Source of the DNA: Pokkaliibacter sp. MBI-7
Lineage (GTDB): Bacteria > Pseudomonadota > Gammaproteobacteria > Pseudomonadales > Balneatricaceae
Direction: 5' to 3'
Assembly (NCBI RefSeq): GCF_029846635.1
Contig: NZ_JARVTG010000001.1
Span: 3,267,501-3,331,500 of the forward strand
Length of the DNA stretch: 64,000 bases
Each line of letters starts with the position of its first letter. Position 1 is the stretch's first letter. The notes beneath the pieces were generated by a model. That model was not told the origin of the DNA and made no database searches. It saw only the letters and a program-made list of their open reading frames with translations. Shown here piece by piece: positions 29,386-37,491 of the stretch. Position numbers and translations under genes: made by a program.

Positions 29386-29542
29386 CAGGCTGTTGAAAAT
29401 CTATCTGCGTTGCCGAATACCGCGTCAAAAACAGGCTCAAAATGCTCATTTAGTCCACTAAACTCCGCTTTTTCGCCTGTTTCTTGTGCCCTCGGGGTAT
29501 TTCCTTGTCTCGGCTGCCTCGATAACGTTTTTCAACAGCCTG
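29386..29542. mobile_element. MITE-like element, copy 2 (157 bp, inverted)
   Basis: Reverse-complement copy of the element at 20605, same length, ending in CAGGCTGTTGAAAAAC when read on the minus strand. Flanked on both sides by CTAG (29382-29385 and 29543-29546), a probable 4-bp target duplication. A few single-base differences from copy 1 (for example GTCCACTAAA against GTGAACTAAA in the centre, and GATAACG against GATGACG). Confidence 0.88.
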
Positions 29543-29596
29543 CTAGAAGGGCATCCCACAGATGCCCTCCACCCTACCGGTAGTGCGGGTGGCTGA

Positions 29597-30550
29597 TTAT
29601 TGCATTGATTGCCTTACCCACTCGCCAATCAAACGCTGCACCTGCTCGGCCTCCTCGACCATATTGCCCATGCGAATAAAGTCATGGGTCATGCCCGCAT
29701 AGACCCGACACTCGACCTTGTTACCTGCCTGCTGCAGCTGGCGGGCGTAGTCCTGTGCTTCGTCGGCCAGCGGATCACATTCAGCGACGATCACCAGTGC
29801 CGGTGGCAGCAGGCTGTGGTCGCGGGCCTGTGACGGTGCAAAGCGCCAGTCGTAGCGCTCGGCAGGGTCGTTCAGATAGTTGCTGTAGAACCAGCGCAGG
29901 GTGCTGGCCTCCAGCAGGTGGCCCTCGGCATAGCGCTGGTGCGAGGCGCTGTGCATCTCGGCGGCAGTCACCGGATAGATCAGTACCTGGGTGACGGGAG
30001 CCTGCCAGTCACTGTGCTGACGGGCCTCAAGGCACAGTGCGGTGGCCAGGGTGCCACCGGCGCTGTCACCGGCTACCGCGACCTGTGCCGGGTTAAGGCC
30101 AAGCTCGTGGCCTTGCTGTTGCAGCCAGTCGTACACATCCACCGCATCATTGAATGCCGTCGGGAAGCGCTGCTCCGGTGCCAGGCGATAGCCCACCGCC
30201 AGCACGACAAAACCGGAATAGCTGGCCAGTGCACGGCAGAGAATATCGTGGGAGTCGAGGCTGCCGACGCAGTAGCCGCCACCGTGCAGATACAGCAGCA
30301 CTGGGCTGCTGCTAGTGGTGGCCACAGGCCGGTAAAGACGCAGGGGTAACGGGGCGCCATCACGGCTGCGAATATTCAGATTGTCGACGCTGGCCATGGT
30401 TTTGGGCGGCTGGTCAAGCAGCGCCGAGGCGTTGTCGAACTCCTGCCGCGCACGCTCTGGTGTCTGCTGTTCCAGTGGCTTGCGCATACCGTTGAGGGTG
30501 CCAAGCTCAATCAGTTCGAGAAAGGCTTCTATTTCAGGGTGAAGGGCCAT
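29597..30550 (-). CDS. Alpha/beta hydrolase (HSL-type esterase), 317 aa
   Basis: Carboxylesterase of the hormone-sensitive-lipase group: oxyanion motif H-G-G-G-Y near residue 85, nucleophile elbow G-D-S-A-G-G near 155, and D-P-L-A-D-E and H-D-F near the C-terminus completing the triad. The ATG at 30550 is used; a GTG at 30586 would add 12 residues. The AGGAG sequence lies 11 bases upstream of this ATG. It is last in the acetyltransferase-monooxygenase-hydrolase run (75-base gap). Inference: could hydrolyse an ester siderophore, release the chain, or be unrelated. Confidence 0.85.
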   Translation of the reverse strand: MALHPEIEAFLELIELGTLNGMRKPLEQQTPERARQEFDNASALLDQPPKTMASVDNLNIRSRDGAPLPLRLYRPVATTSSSPVLLYLHGGGYCVGSLDSHDILCRALASYSGFVVLAVGYRLAPEQRFPTAFNDAVDVYDWLQQQGHELGLNPAQVAVAGDSAGGTLATALCLEARQHSDWQAPVTQVLIYPVTAAEMHSASHQRYAEGHLLEASTLRWFYSNYLNDPAERYDWRFAPSQARDHSLLPPALVIVAECDPLADEAQDYARQLQQAGNKVECRVYAGMTHDFIRMGNMVEEAEQVQRLIGEWVRQSMQ

Positions 30551-30625
30551 GGGCCACGATGCTCCTGTCTCTGCGAACGCGCTCACGAGGGGGTGAGCAC
30601 GTGCGAACGGCGGATAGTAAGGGGG

Positions 30626-31906
30626 TCAGGCATACGCCTTGCGGCTGGGGCGCTGCAGCTCGGGCAGTAACGCATCGCGGATTTCCGCTGAGCGAATGGC
30701 CAGCACCGACAGCAGGGTGTCACTCAGGCCGTGGGTGTTTTCGCTGCAGCCCTGCAGGAAGATCTGCGGCAGGAAGTGCGGGCGGGTGGCCACACGGTAG
30801 TAACGATCGGTCTGGTTGCTGTCGAGCCAGTCGGCCAGTGGTGCCAGCAGCTGATGATGGGCCTGACGCTGGAAGCCGGTGGCGAGAATCACTGCATCGT
30901 AGTCCTGACGGAAGAAGGTGCCGCTGTCCTGATCATGCAGGGTCAGGGCCAGCTGATCGCCATTGGCTTCTGCCTGTGCAATGCCATGGCAGCGCAGGTA
31001 ACGATGACGCTGCTGGCCGCTGACCTTCTGCAGATACAGGGTCTGATAGATCTGCTCGATCAGTGGCAGATCGACCACCGCATAGTTGGTGTTGCTGAAC
31101 TCGGTCAGCAGCTGGCTGCGATCCTCCTCGGCGCTGGCGTAGATAAAGTCGGTGTAGCTGGGGTTGAACACTTCATTGACGAAAGGGCTGTCATCGGCGG
31201 GCTTGAGGGCACGCGAACGGCTGATCAGATCGACCTGATACCCCGGATGGCGACTGTGCAGATCCATAAAAATTTCTGCCGCGCTCTGGCCGGCACCTAC
31301 TACGGCAATACGCAGCGGTTGTGATGGCAGGGCAGCCGCCTGCTGCAGGTAGCGGGAAGAGTGGAACACCTGCGGATGGCCAGCCAGCCCTTTGAACGCT
31401 TCGGGAATACGCGGGCTGCCGCCAATGCCCAGCGCCAGATTGCGGGTCAGGCGCTCGTGTGTGCGGCCATCACTGCTGCGACTGCGTACCCGCAGGCAGA
31501 CCACTTCCCGACCTTCCTGCTGCGGCAGGACTTCCACTACCTCTTCGCCATAGTGCACATCCTGATCGAAATGGTCGGCGGCCCAGGTCAGGTACTGATT
31601 GAATTCCTGACGGCTGGGGAAAAAGGTCTTGAGGTTGATAAAGTCTTCCAGCCGCTGGTGCTGGTGCAGGTAGTTGATAAAGGTAAAGGCACTGGCGGGG
31701 TTGCGCAGGGTGGCCAGATCCTTGAGGAACGACACCTGCATGGTGGTGCCATCCAGCAGCATATTGCCGTGCCAGACGAAATCGTCCTGACGTTCGATAA
31801 AGCAGCTGTCCAGTGCTTTGCCGGTGCCCGGCTGCTCGGCCAGCGCAATCGCCAGTGACAGGTTGGAAGGGCCGAAGCCCACGCCGATCAGATCATGGAT
31901 ATGCAT
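30626..31906 (-). CDS. pvdA: L-ornithine N5-monooxygenase (PvdA-like), 426 aa
   Basis: Flavin-dependent N-hydroxylating monooxygenase that makes N5-hydroxyornithine, the iron-binding unit of hydroxamate siderophores. FAD motif G-V-G-F-G-P-S-N-L-S near residue 9, NADPH motif G-A-G-Q-S-A-A-E near 205, substrate region N-P-S-Y-T-D-F and C-terminal D-T-L-L-S-V. The ATG at 31906 follows AGGA with a good gap; upstream starts lack one. Thirty-four bases after the acetyltransferase gene, so same operon. Its product matches the hydroxyornithine-like specificity of the last NRPS module. A lysine-specific enzyme is less likely but not excluded. Confidence 0.9.
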   Translation of the reverse strand: MHIHDLIGVGFGPSNLSLAIALAEQPGTGKALDSCFIERQDDFVWHGNMLLDGTTMQVSFLKDLATLRNPASAFTFINYLHQHQRLEDFINLKTFFPSRQEFNQYLTWAADHFDQDVHYGEEVVEVLPQQEGREVVCLRVRSRSSDGRTHERLTRNLALGIGGSPRIPEAFKGLAGHPQVFHSSRYLQQAAALPSQPLRIAVVGAGQSAAEIFMDLHSRHPGYQVDLISRSRALKPADDSPFVNEVFNPSYTDFIYASAEEDRSQLLTEFSNTNYAVVDLPLIEQIYQTLYLQKVSGQQRHRYLRCHGIAQAEANGDQLALTLHDQDSGTFFRQDYDAVILATGFQRQAHHQLLAPLADWLDSNQTDRYYRVATRPHFLPQIFLQGCSENTHGLSDTLLSVLAIRSAEIRDALLPELQRPSRKAYA

Positions 31907-31940
31907 TGTGGTAGTCCTGTGCGTCATGGGTGGGGCGGCA

Positions 31941-33008
31941 TCAACGGGGTGGCAAAGGCTGCCAGCGCTGTTCACTGAAGAAGGTTTCCCGCGACAGCAT
32001 CAGCAGCCGGGCGCGCTTGTGCGGGAAGTCAAAACCCTTGAGGTTGGCAAAACCCAGCTGCTGGGCATGGCCGATCAGCCGGGCGTTGTCGTGCCGGGGT
32101 TCGGCGACGATACGCTGGGTGCGTGGGTCATCCAGCAGCAGGAAATGCTGCAGGGACGGGAACCAGGCGCTGAACCAGGGGCGACCACGATAGGCGTCTT
32201 CTCCGACCAGCAGATGCCAGCCACGGTCGTAATCTTCTACCTGATAGAAGGGGGCGATGCGGTCTTCCCGCGCCCAGTAGACCTCGAAATAGGCAAAGGG
32301 CTGTTCATCGAAACAGGCGATCAGGGTCTGGCTGTGCGGATCGGCTGCCTGCTTTTGCAGATACTCGCGGTGCTGCTGCATATCCCCCTGTTCCTGCCAG
32401 AAATGCGCAACCCGCGGATCGTTCATCCAGCGGTTGAAACAGGGCAGGTCGGCATCCAGCTCCAGTGTACGCAGGCTCAGGGTCTGGCCGAGCCAGGGAA
32501 TATAGCGGCGGTACAGGGTGCCGCTGCGTTTGAGCGGACGCAGCGGATGGCGACGGCCATTGGCATCCATGACGTAGCGCTGAGGGAAGGCCGGTGTCAG
32601 CGGCTGGTTGAGCCATAGCAGCGGCGACTGCCAGAAGCGTTCCGCCTCCACTATCAGCAGTACCTGTTCCGCTGATGACTGCTGCTGCCAGCCCAGCCCC
32701 TGTCGCAGCAGTTGTGCTGCCAGTTCAGGAGCGGTCTGCAGTAATACCTCGCCGGGGGCCGCAGGCTGAGCAAACACATAGTCGAGCGCGGCCAGTGTGG
32801 CGGCAAGGCTGGCGTCGGCCGGGGCATGCAGCTGCTCTGCCCGCCAGCGAAAACGTTGCAGATCAGCCGCAGCGGGCAACTGCACCAGCAGGACAGCGCC
32901 GTCCCGCTGCACATGGATGGCTTGCAACTGTTCAGACTGACCGGCCTGAGGGCCCAGGTGCAGATTGCTGTAGCTGATAAAGGCGGTGGAGGGAGTAGTG
33001 GTTGGCAT
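31941..33008 (-). CDS. Siderophore N-acetyltransferase (IucB/AlcB family), 355 aa
   Basis: GNAT-fold acyltransferase of the IucB/RhbD type. The C-terminal half has F-N-R-W-M-N-D-P-R-V-A-H-F-W near residue 200, F-A-Y-F-E-V-Y-W near 250 and P-R-H-D-N near 315, all family marks. Predicted to acetylate N5-hydroxyornithine with acetyl-CoA to give the hydroxamate. The N-terminal half is less conserved. The start at 33008 has AAGGA nine bases upstream. Heads the operon with the monooxygenase and is preceded by an iron-starvation box. Suggests that at least one acetyl-hydroxyornithine is in the product. Confidence 0.85.
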   Translation of the reverse strand: MPTTTPSTAFISYSNLHLGPQAGQSEQLQAIHVQRDGAVLLVQLPAAADLQRFRWRAEQLHAPADASLAATLAALDYVFAQPAAPGEVLLQTAPELAAQLLRQGLGWQQQSSAEQVLLIVEAERFWQSPLLWLNQPLTPAFPQRYVMDANGRRHPLRPLKRSGTLYRRYIPWLGQTLSLRTLELDADLPCFNRWMNDPRVAHFWQEQGDMQQHREYLQKQAADPHSQTLIACFDEQPFAYFEVYWAREDRIAPFYQVEDYDRGWHLLVGEDAYRGRPWFSAWFPSLQHFLLLDDPRTQRIVAEPRHDNARLIGHAQQLGFANLKGFDFPHKRARLLMLSRETFFSEQRWQPLPPR

Positions 33009-33093
33009 GGGCATCCGTCCTTGGGTGACGGAGCGGAGCGCAGATACATCCGTCGTCCTGATCACCCTGTATAAAAACTGGCTGCCCTAAGTG

Positions 33094-33117
33094 ACGGATG
33101 AGAGTGATTTTTATTTA
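33094..33117 (-). promoter_or_regulatory. Iron-starvation sigma box for hydroxamate operon
   Basis: Minus strand reads TAAAT-N16-CGT with exactly 16 spacer bases, about 86 bases upstream of the acetyltransferase start. Same form as the three other boxes in the window. Confidence 0.7.
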
Positions 33118-33162
33118 TTTCTGGGTGGCTGTGGTGACAGTGACGCAGAGCATGAACCGGTT

Positions 33163-33495
33163 TCAGGGGCGGGGCGCCAGCCAGTACGTCCGCTGTAGCA
33201 GGAAATAGCCCAGCAGGGTGCCGATGGGAAAACCAATCATCATAAAGGCACCGAGCACTTCCGAGGCCTTGCGGGCCGCCTCAAAACGGTAGCCGCAGCC
33301 AACGGCCAGCAGACCGTGCAGCAGGAACAGGCAGAAACTGGTCAGCGCCATGGCGGGCAGATAGGGGCTGGCATCGGGGCCAACCAGCAGCAGACAGATG
33401 CCGTTAGTGATGAAGTAGAGCATGCCCAGCAGAATATGAAAGCCCATCAGTTTGCGGTGGTTCTGATTGTGGATCGGGGCTGTCCATCGTTGCAT
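33163..33495 (-). CDS. Small integral membrane protein, 110 aa
   Basis: Unknown family. Three hydrophobic segments (about residues 18-38, 46-66 and 82-100). The N-terminus is hydrophilic (M-Q-R-W-T-A-P-I-H-N-Q-N-H-R). It sits between the hydroxamate operon and the exporter, divergent from the exporter gene and convergent with nothing. Its promoter region overlaps the exporter's. A link to siderophore export is possible only by position. Confidence 0.7.
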   Translation of the reverse strand: MQRWTAPIHNQNHRKLMGFHILLGMLYFITNGICLLLVGPDASPYLPAMALTSFCLFLLHGLLAVGCGYRFEAARKASEVLGAFMMIGFPIGTLLGYFLLQRTYWLAPRP

Positions 33496-33570
33496 CGTGA
33501 GTCCTTACTGCCGGGTGGCGTTGGCGTTCAGTCTAACCACTTCTCCCCGCTTGCATAGATGGTAACGGGC

Positions 33571-33594
33571 TAAATCGGCAGTGGGATAAATCGT
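33571..33594 (+). promoter_or_regulatory. Iron-starvation sigma box for exporter gene
   Basis: Plus strand reads GC-TAAAT-N16-CGT with exactly 16 spacer bases, 39 bases before the exporter start codon. Fourth copy of the motif in the locus. Confidence 0.7.
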
Positions 33595-33632
33595 CTAGTG
33601 GAAACTGTCCCGCGAAGCGAGAGCCACACGTC

Positions 33633-35300
33633 ATGCTTGCCCGTCTGATCCAACAGACCCGCCCGGTCTTCTACGCTGCCATGGTGCTCAGCGTCCTCAA
33701 TGGTGTTGCCAATGTGGGCCTGGTGTCCCTGATCAATGAGATTCTCAATGCTGACGGCGCGGCGCGCTATCCCTGGTTATGGGGATTTGCGGCCATTGCT
33801 GTCGTGGCGCTGGGGCTGCAGGTGGGGACGCGGATTCTGTCCGAGCGCCTGACCCACGGTAGTCAGGCCAGCATTCGTTCCCGGGTAGCAGAGCATGCCA
33901 GCAACGCCCGTTATCAGCATCTGGAAAAGGTCGGTGAGGCGCGCATCCGCACGGCGCTGACCGACTACTGCCATGATGTGGCCGAGTTTTTTGTCAGCCT
34001 GCCGGTGATGCTTACCAACGGCATCGTGGTGGTGGGCTGCATGCTGTACATGCTGTCGCTGTCGTGGCCGATCTTTCTGCTGGCCTGCCTGACCCTGCTG
34101 CTGGGGTCGGCGGGCTATCATCTGGTGCACATGCGCGCCATCAAGCATCTGCACGTTGCTGCCACGGAGCAGGAGCGGCTGTTCGGTCACTTCGACTCGC
34201 TCACCGCCGGCGCCAAGGAGCTGCGTCTGCATCGTCACAAACGCGAGCTGTTCAGCCAGCAGGTGCTGGGCAACAGTATCGAGACCGTGCGCCGCGGTAA
34301 AACCACCGGTATGTCGGTGTTTGCGCTGGCCTCGGGCTGGGGCCGTTTCCTGATCTTCGCCTTTATCGGTCTGGTGCTGTTCCTGCTGGCGGCCAATAAC
34401 GATCAGGAACGGGTGATGACCGGTATTGCCCTGCTGTTTCTGTTCATGATCAATCCGCTGGAAGTGCTGCTGCTGAGCATTCCGCGCGCCAATATGGCCA
34501 AGATTGCTGCAGGCAAGATCGAAGCGATCTGCGATGAGCTGAAGATGGAAGAGGCCAGCGCCAGTGTCACGCCGGCCGGTTTTCACAAGATCGCCATGCA
34601 CGGCGTGATTCACCGCTATTTCCATGAGCAGAGCGATGAGTTCTTCACCCTTGGGCCGGTCAACGTCAGTTTCCGCCCCGGTGAGCTGGTGTTTCTGGTC
34701 GGCGGTAACGGCAGTGGCAAGACCACGCTGGCCAAGTTGTTGATTGGCCTGTATGTGCCGGAAGACGGGCAGATCGAGCTGGATGACAAGGTTGTCAGCC
34801 ACGCCAGTCGGGATGAGTACCGCCAGCTGTTCTCCGCTATCTTCTCTGACTTCCACCTGTTTGAACGCCTGCTGGAAAGCCCGCGCAGTGATCTGGATGA
34901 AGCCGGTAACCGCCTGCTGACCAAGCTGCATCTGCAGCACAAGGTGCAGATCAAGGACGGCGCCTTTACTACCCGTGCCCTGTCACAGGGGCAGCGCAAA
35001 CGTCTGGCGCTGGTGGTGGCCTATCTGGAGGATCGTCCGTTCCTGCTGTTTGATGAATGGGCGGCGGATCAGGATCCGGCCTTCAAGGATGTGTTCTATC
35101 GCGAGTTGCTGCCCGAGCTGAAGGCACAGGGCAAGACCGTGGTGGTGATCAGCCATGATGACCGTTATTTCCATCTGGCCGATCGTCTGTTGAAGATGGA
35201 AGACGGACAGCTGCGGGAAATGGCACTGGAAGCCGACATTGCTCCCGCACAGGTGGAGCCAGTCATGACGAGGGCAGAGGGCGCTGCGTCTGTGCAGTAA
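33633..35300 (+). CDS. pvdE: Cyclic-peptide/siderophore ABC exporter (PvdE-like), 555 aa
   Basis: Half-size ABC exporter: membrane domain residues ~1-320 with six predicted segments, then ATPase domain with Walker A G-G-N-G-S-G-K-T-T near 362, signature L-S-Q-G-Q-R-K-R near 451 and Walker B F-L-L-F-D-E-W-A-A-D-Q-D-P near 473. The W-A-A-D-Q-D-P ending is the mark of the cyclic-peptide exporter family (PvdE, SyrD). In pyoverdine strains PvdE moves the precursor to the periplasm; here it probably does so for this siderophore. Transcribed alone from its own iron-starvation box; a GC-rich hairpin follows the stop codon. Confidence 0.92.
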   Translation: MLARLIQQTRPVFYAAMVLSVLNGVANVGLVSLINEILNADGAARYPWLWGFAAIAVVALGLQVGTRILSERLTHGSQASIRSRVAEHASNARYQHLEKVGEARIRTALTDYCHDVAEFFVSLPVMLTNGIVVVGCMLYMLSLSWPIFLLACLTLLLGSAGYHLVHMRAIKHLHVAATEQERLFGHFDSLTAGAKELRLHRHKRELFSQQVLGNSIETVRRGKTTGMSVFALASGWGRFLIFAFIGLVLFLLAANNDQERVMTGIALLFLFMINPLEVLLLSIPRANMAKIAAGKIEAICDELKMEEASASVTPAGFHKIAMHGVIHRYFHEQSDEFFTLGPVNVSFRPGELVFLVGGNGSGKTTLAKLLIGLYVPEDGQIELDDKVVSHASRDEYRQLFSAIFSDFHLFERLLESPRSDLDEAGNRLLTKLHLQHKVQIKDGAFTTRALSQGQRKRLALVVAYLEDRPFLLFDEWAADQDPAFKDVFYRELLPELKAQGKTVVVISHDDRYFHLADRLLKMEDGQLREMALEADIAPAQVEPVMTRAEGAASVQ

Positions 35301-35337
35301 GCCTGAGTACGTTCATACCTTCATACCTGCCTTACCC

Positions 35338-35360
35338 GCAGGGGGCGCAGTGCCCCCTGC
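35338..35360. terminator. GC-rich hairpin between convergent genes
   Basis: Perfect nine-base stem GCAGGGGGC / GCCCCCTGC with loop GCAGT, 37 bases after the exporter stop and 25 before the end of the convergent gene. No T run, so termination strength is uncertain. Confidence 0.6.
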
Positions 35361-35384
35361 TGTGCATCGGCGGGCAAGTGTGGC

Positions 35385-35780
35385 TTAGCGGCACTTGCCC
35401 TGCAGATCGCACTTTGCGCCCACTCTCATGCCCAGCAGGCGGCTGATGCCATAACGGTTGCGGGCAAAGCGCAGATACAGCCACTGCCATAACGGTTTGA
35501 TCAGCGGCAGTGCCAGCACCCCGGCCAGCAGCTTCTTATCCACCGCACGGTAGATGGCGATAAACGCATCGACACCGCGCAGCAGCGGCCCGTCGCTCTG
35601 GCTGACATGTATTTCCCGGTCCAGATCGGCAAAGCTCACACCGAGGTGGGCAGGGTCAAAACCGGGCTGCTGGATATCGACAAACTGCAACAGCTGGTGT
35701 CGGTTAAGCCCGCTCAGCCAGCGCATCTCCCGGCTGCAGATGGCGCACTGGCCATCGTAATAAATGGTAAGTGTGTTCAT
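35385..35780 (-). CDS. DCC-family thiol oxidoreductase-like protein (DUF393)
   Basis: 131 aa. The N-terminal motif Y-D-G-Q-C-A-I-C-S-R-E-M gives the D-x-x-C-x-x-C pattern of the DCC (DUF393) family, a thioredoxin-like group whose role is not settled. The remainder has G-V-D-A-F-I-A-I-Y-R and P-L-I-K-P-L-W-Q-W, also usual for the family, and ends with two more Cys (C-D-L-Q-G-K-C-R). The ATG at 35780 is chosen so that the protein begins just before the first beta strand. Convergent with the exporter gene. Confidence 0.82.
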   Translation of the reverse strand: MNTLTIYYDGQCAICSREMRWLSGLNRHQLLQFVDIQQPGFDPAHLGVSFADLDREIHVSQSDGPLLRGVDAFIAIYRAVDKKLLAGVLALPLIKPLWQWLYLRFARNRYGISRLLGMRVGAKCDLQGKCR

Positions 35781-35923
35781 AGTGTACTTCCCTTCTGGTA
35801 TCGCCACTGCATCAGACAGCGCTGTTCAGTGTGTACGCTGACGGATGGGGCTGCTAATCTGCGGTCCCAGCCCGGTGATTAAAATGAACTGCCCGCGTTC
35901 GCATAAATGTAAAAAGGCTGGAA

Positions 35924-35935
35924 ATTGCATGCAAT
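35924..35935. promoter_or_regulatory. 12-bp palindrome upstream of hydroxyproline dehydratase
   Basis: ATTGCATGCAAT is a perfect palindrome about 155 bases before the dehydratase start codon and could be a regulator operator. The rest of the 35781-36090 gap shows nothing else convincing. Confidence 0.3.
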
Positions 35936-36090
35936 CTTCTGCTAATGCTTGAGCCTGTTGTTTTTACATCGCAGTGAACACCCTGATCTCCGTAGTGAAC
36001 CCAAGTTGATTTGCAGGCGCTGCACTGCCGCGAAGGCATTCCCGATCTGGCCACCCATGCTCACTCTGCCGCAGATCGAGAGCTTCTTCC

Positions 36091-37167
36091 ATGTCAGTGC
36101 CGGCGTCTGGTATAGCCTGCCAGGGAGTGTTGGCCTTGAATTCTACTTACCCACAGATTGATGTTCTTGAGATGCATACGGGCGGTGAAGCTGTCCGGAT
36201 CGTGCTGAGCGGCTATCCCCCCATTCCCGGTGACAGCATTCTGGCTAAGCGACGCTATGCTCAGCAGCATCTGGACCATCTGCGCCGGTTTCTGATGTTT
36301 GAGCCGCGCGGTCATTACGACATGTACGGCGTACTGCCGGTGCAACCCAGTTTGCCCGAGGCCGATCTGGCGGTGCTGTTTATCCACAACGAAGGTTACA
36401 GCACCATGTGTGGTCATGCGGTGATTGCACTTGGGCGCTATGCCGTGGATTACGGTCTGGTGGAGAAGGTGGAGCCCCTGACCCGGGTCAATATTGAATG
36501 CCCCTGCGGTCTGGTCAGTGCCTATGTGGAAGTGAAGGGTGGCCAGTCCGGTAAGGTGTACTTCGACAGCGTGCCGGCCTTTCTGCTGGCGGCCGATGTG
36601 GAAGTGCAGGTGCCGGGATACGGTGCCATCACCGTGGATGTGGCCTACGGTGGCGCTTTTTATGCGCTGGCCGATGCCATGTCGCTGGGGGTGGACATTT
36701 ATAACAGCCCGGTGCGCCATCTGGTGGATGCGGCTACAGCCCTCACCGGTGCCGTGCGCAATGCGGTAACGCTTGCCCATCCTGAGCATGCCGATCTGGC
36801 TTTCCTCTATGGCAGTATTCTGACCGATGGTCGTAATCACCCTGAAGACGGGGTGTCGCACAATATCTGTGTATTTGCCGATGCTGAGGTAGACCGCAGC
36901 CCGACGGGGTCCGGGGTCACGGCGCGCACGGCTGCGCGGGTAGCCAGGGGGCAGATCATGCTGGGAGAGACTGCCGAGTTTGAAAGCATCACCGGGGCGC
37001 GTTTCAGCGCTGAAGCAATCCGTCAGTTTGAATACGGCGAAGGCACCGGCATTGGTACCGGTCAGGCCGTGCAGGTACGGGTTGCCGGGCGCGCCCACTA
37101 CGCAGGTAAGGCCAGTTTCTGGCTGGAAGAAGGCGATCGGATCGGTCAGGGCTTTCTGTTGCGTTAG
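36091..37167 (+). CDS. Trans-3-hydroxy-L-proline dehydratase (proline racemase family)
   Basis: Proline-racemase fold, 358 aa. First catalytic Cys in M-C-G-H-A-V near residue 110, while the second active-site position is Thr in D-R-S-P-T-G-S-G-V-T near 275 instead of Cys. By family knowledge, Cys/Thr pairs mark trans-3-hydroxy-L-proline dehydratases rather than racemases or 4-hydroxyproline epimerases. Also M-H-T-G-G-E near the N-terminus and N-P-type C-terminal loops. The exact start is uncertain: ATG at 36091, or a later GTG/TTG near 36130 with AGGGAG upstream. Cytoplasmic. A MITE-like element begins 17 bases after its stop codon. Confidence 0.85.
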   Translation: MSVPASGIACQGVLALNSTYPQIDVLEMHTGGEAVRIVLSGYPPIPGDSILAKRRYAQQHLDHLRRFLMFEPRGHYDMYGVLPVQPSLPEADLAVLFIHNEGYSTMCGHAVIALGRYAVDYGLVEKVEPLTRVNIECPCGLVSAYVEVKGGQSGKVYFDSVPAFLLAADVEVQVPGYGAITVDVAYGGAFYALADAMSLGVDIYNSPVRHLVDAATALTGAVRNAVTLAHPEHADLAFLYGSILTDGRNHPEDGVSHNICVFADAEVDRSPTGSGVTARTAARVARGQIMLGETAEFESITGARFSAEAIRQFEYGEGTGIGTGQAVQVRVAGRAHYAGKASFWLEEGDRIGQGFLLR

Positions 37168-37183
37168 GTTACATTTGACTCAA

Positions 37184-37323
37184 CAGGCTGTTGAAAAACG
37201 TCATCGAGGCAGCCGAGACAAGGAAAAAACAGGCGAAAAAGCGGAGTTTAGTGAACTAAATGAGCATTTTGAGCCTGTTTTTGACGCGGTATTCGGCAAC
37301 GCAGATAGATTTTCAACGACCTG
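37184..37323. mobile_element. MITE-like element, copy 3 (140 bp, internal deletion)
   Basis: Same orientation and sequence as the copy at 20605 but lacking one internal block of 17 bases (TACCCCGAGGGCACAAG). Ends CAGGCTG and CGACCTG, flanked by TCAA and TTAA. It directly follows the dehydratase gene. The 165 bases after it, up to the next gene, show no other feature. Confidence 0.85.
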
Positions 37324-37491
37324 TTAAAGGAGACACGTTTAGCTTTGTGGAGGCCGTTTGCAAAGATGATGTAAGGACTGGTTTTGATCTGTGTAAATCC
37401 AGCATGAGTACGGAATCTGACCGAAACAGCAGGCCACCATACCCAGTGCTAGTATCAGCTCTGTCTTAACCCCCAAACTGTCGAGTGGCAA

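Noticed and set aside
36058..36161. Short frame beginning M-L-T-L-P-Q-I-E-S-F-F, similar to the first residues of LysR regulators
   Set aside because: Only about 11 residues resemble LysR and the frame continues with no helix-turn-helix sequence while overlapping the dehydratase start; coincidence or a tiny remnant at most.
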